The notes under the pieces: generated by a model
Told to the model about the DNA's origin: nothing
Databases searched by the model: none
The model's input: only the letters and a program-made list of their open reading frames with translations
From: Bacteroidales bacterium
GTDB taxonomy: Bacteria; Bacteroidota; Bacteroidia; Bacteroidales; B18-G4
Reading direction: 5' to 3'
DNA: 14,885 nucleotides
NCBI GenBank assembly: GCA_023132505.1
Contig: JAGLYE010000016.1
Location: 1 to 14,885, forward strand
Shown: positions 14,847 to 14,885 of the stretch, piece by piece
Numbering within the stretch: the stretch's first letter is position 1
Layout of the letters: each line of letters begins with the position of its first letter
Program-made: the position numbers and the translations under genes

Positions 14847-14885
14847 TTATTGTAAGTCTTCCTTCTTTAATTCTTTTTTGAAGAT
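14847..14885 (-). CDS. Possible C-terminal tail of an upstream gene (partial)
   Basis: The minus strand from the window edge reads IFKKELKKEDLQ and a TAA at 14847-14849. The stop is 57 nt before the TolC-like start. The composition (Lys/Glu/Leu-rich helix) fits the end of a small regulator; a TetR-type repressor commonly precedes such operons, but 12 residues cannot establish this. A second frame is open a little further (to 14807), so the frame itself is uncertain. Confidence 0.35.
   Translation of the reverse strand: MFKKELKKEDLQ

Noticed and set aside
1..14885. tRNA, rRNA, CRISPR array, insertion sequence or origin
   Set aside because: No cloverleaf, spaced identical repeats, transposase motif or rRNA-like stretch was recognised by eye on either strand.

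Overview
The window looks like the chromosome of a Bacteroidota bacterium, probably Bacteroidia-like. Evidence: moderate AT-rich composition, type IX secretion (T9SS) C-terminal sorting domains, PKD-repeat surface proteins, ECF sigma factors of the Bacteroidota type, and mostly SD-poor, tightly overlapped genes. I cannot place it at genus level. All confident genes lie on the minus strand, so transcription runs from high to low coordinates.

Region 1 (14885 to 8113) is a tripartite efflux operon. In order of transcription it holds a possible 12-residue tail of an upstream gene, a TolC-family outer-membrane channel, an FKBP-type peptidyl-prolyl isomerase lipoprotein, a lipoprotein membrane-fusion adaptor and an RND permease. 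The last three are joined by a TAATG overlap and a TAAATG abutment, so they are probably made as one unit.

Region 2 (8112 to 7829) is a 284-nt intergenic stretch. It holds several dyads, a possible promoter and a tiny basic ORF with a near-ideal Shine-Dalgarno sequence. It leads into Region 3.

Region 3 (7828 to 287) is the most interesting part: two consecutive copies of the same three-gene cassette. Each copy encodes (i) an ECF sigma factor, (ii) a protein with a short cytoplasmic N-terminus, one transmembrane helix, a long linker of about 140-150 residues and a C-terminal outer-membrane beta-barrel ending in Phe, and (iii) a T9SS-sorted PKD protein. Sigma and barrel genes overlap by 4 or 8 nt, and barrel and cargo genes overlap by 1 nt or are 15 nt apart. 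The simplest model is a trans-envelope signalling unit. The barrel protein would span both membranes as a single chain and hold the sigma factor with its N-terminal motif, and the T9SS protein would be the surface-exposed target or ligand. The copies have diverged: the downstream cargo has four cysteine-rich PKD repeats and the upstream one has a single PKD. A clear intrinsic terminator follows each cassette (4289-4322 and 235-262).

Region 4 (1 to 286) holds a possible C-terminal fragment of a convergent plus-strand gene, a short degenerate AT-rich repeat and the terminator of the second cassette. No rRNA, tRNA, CRISPR, insertion sequence or attachment site was seen. No gene-free stretch exceeds 300 nt.
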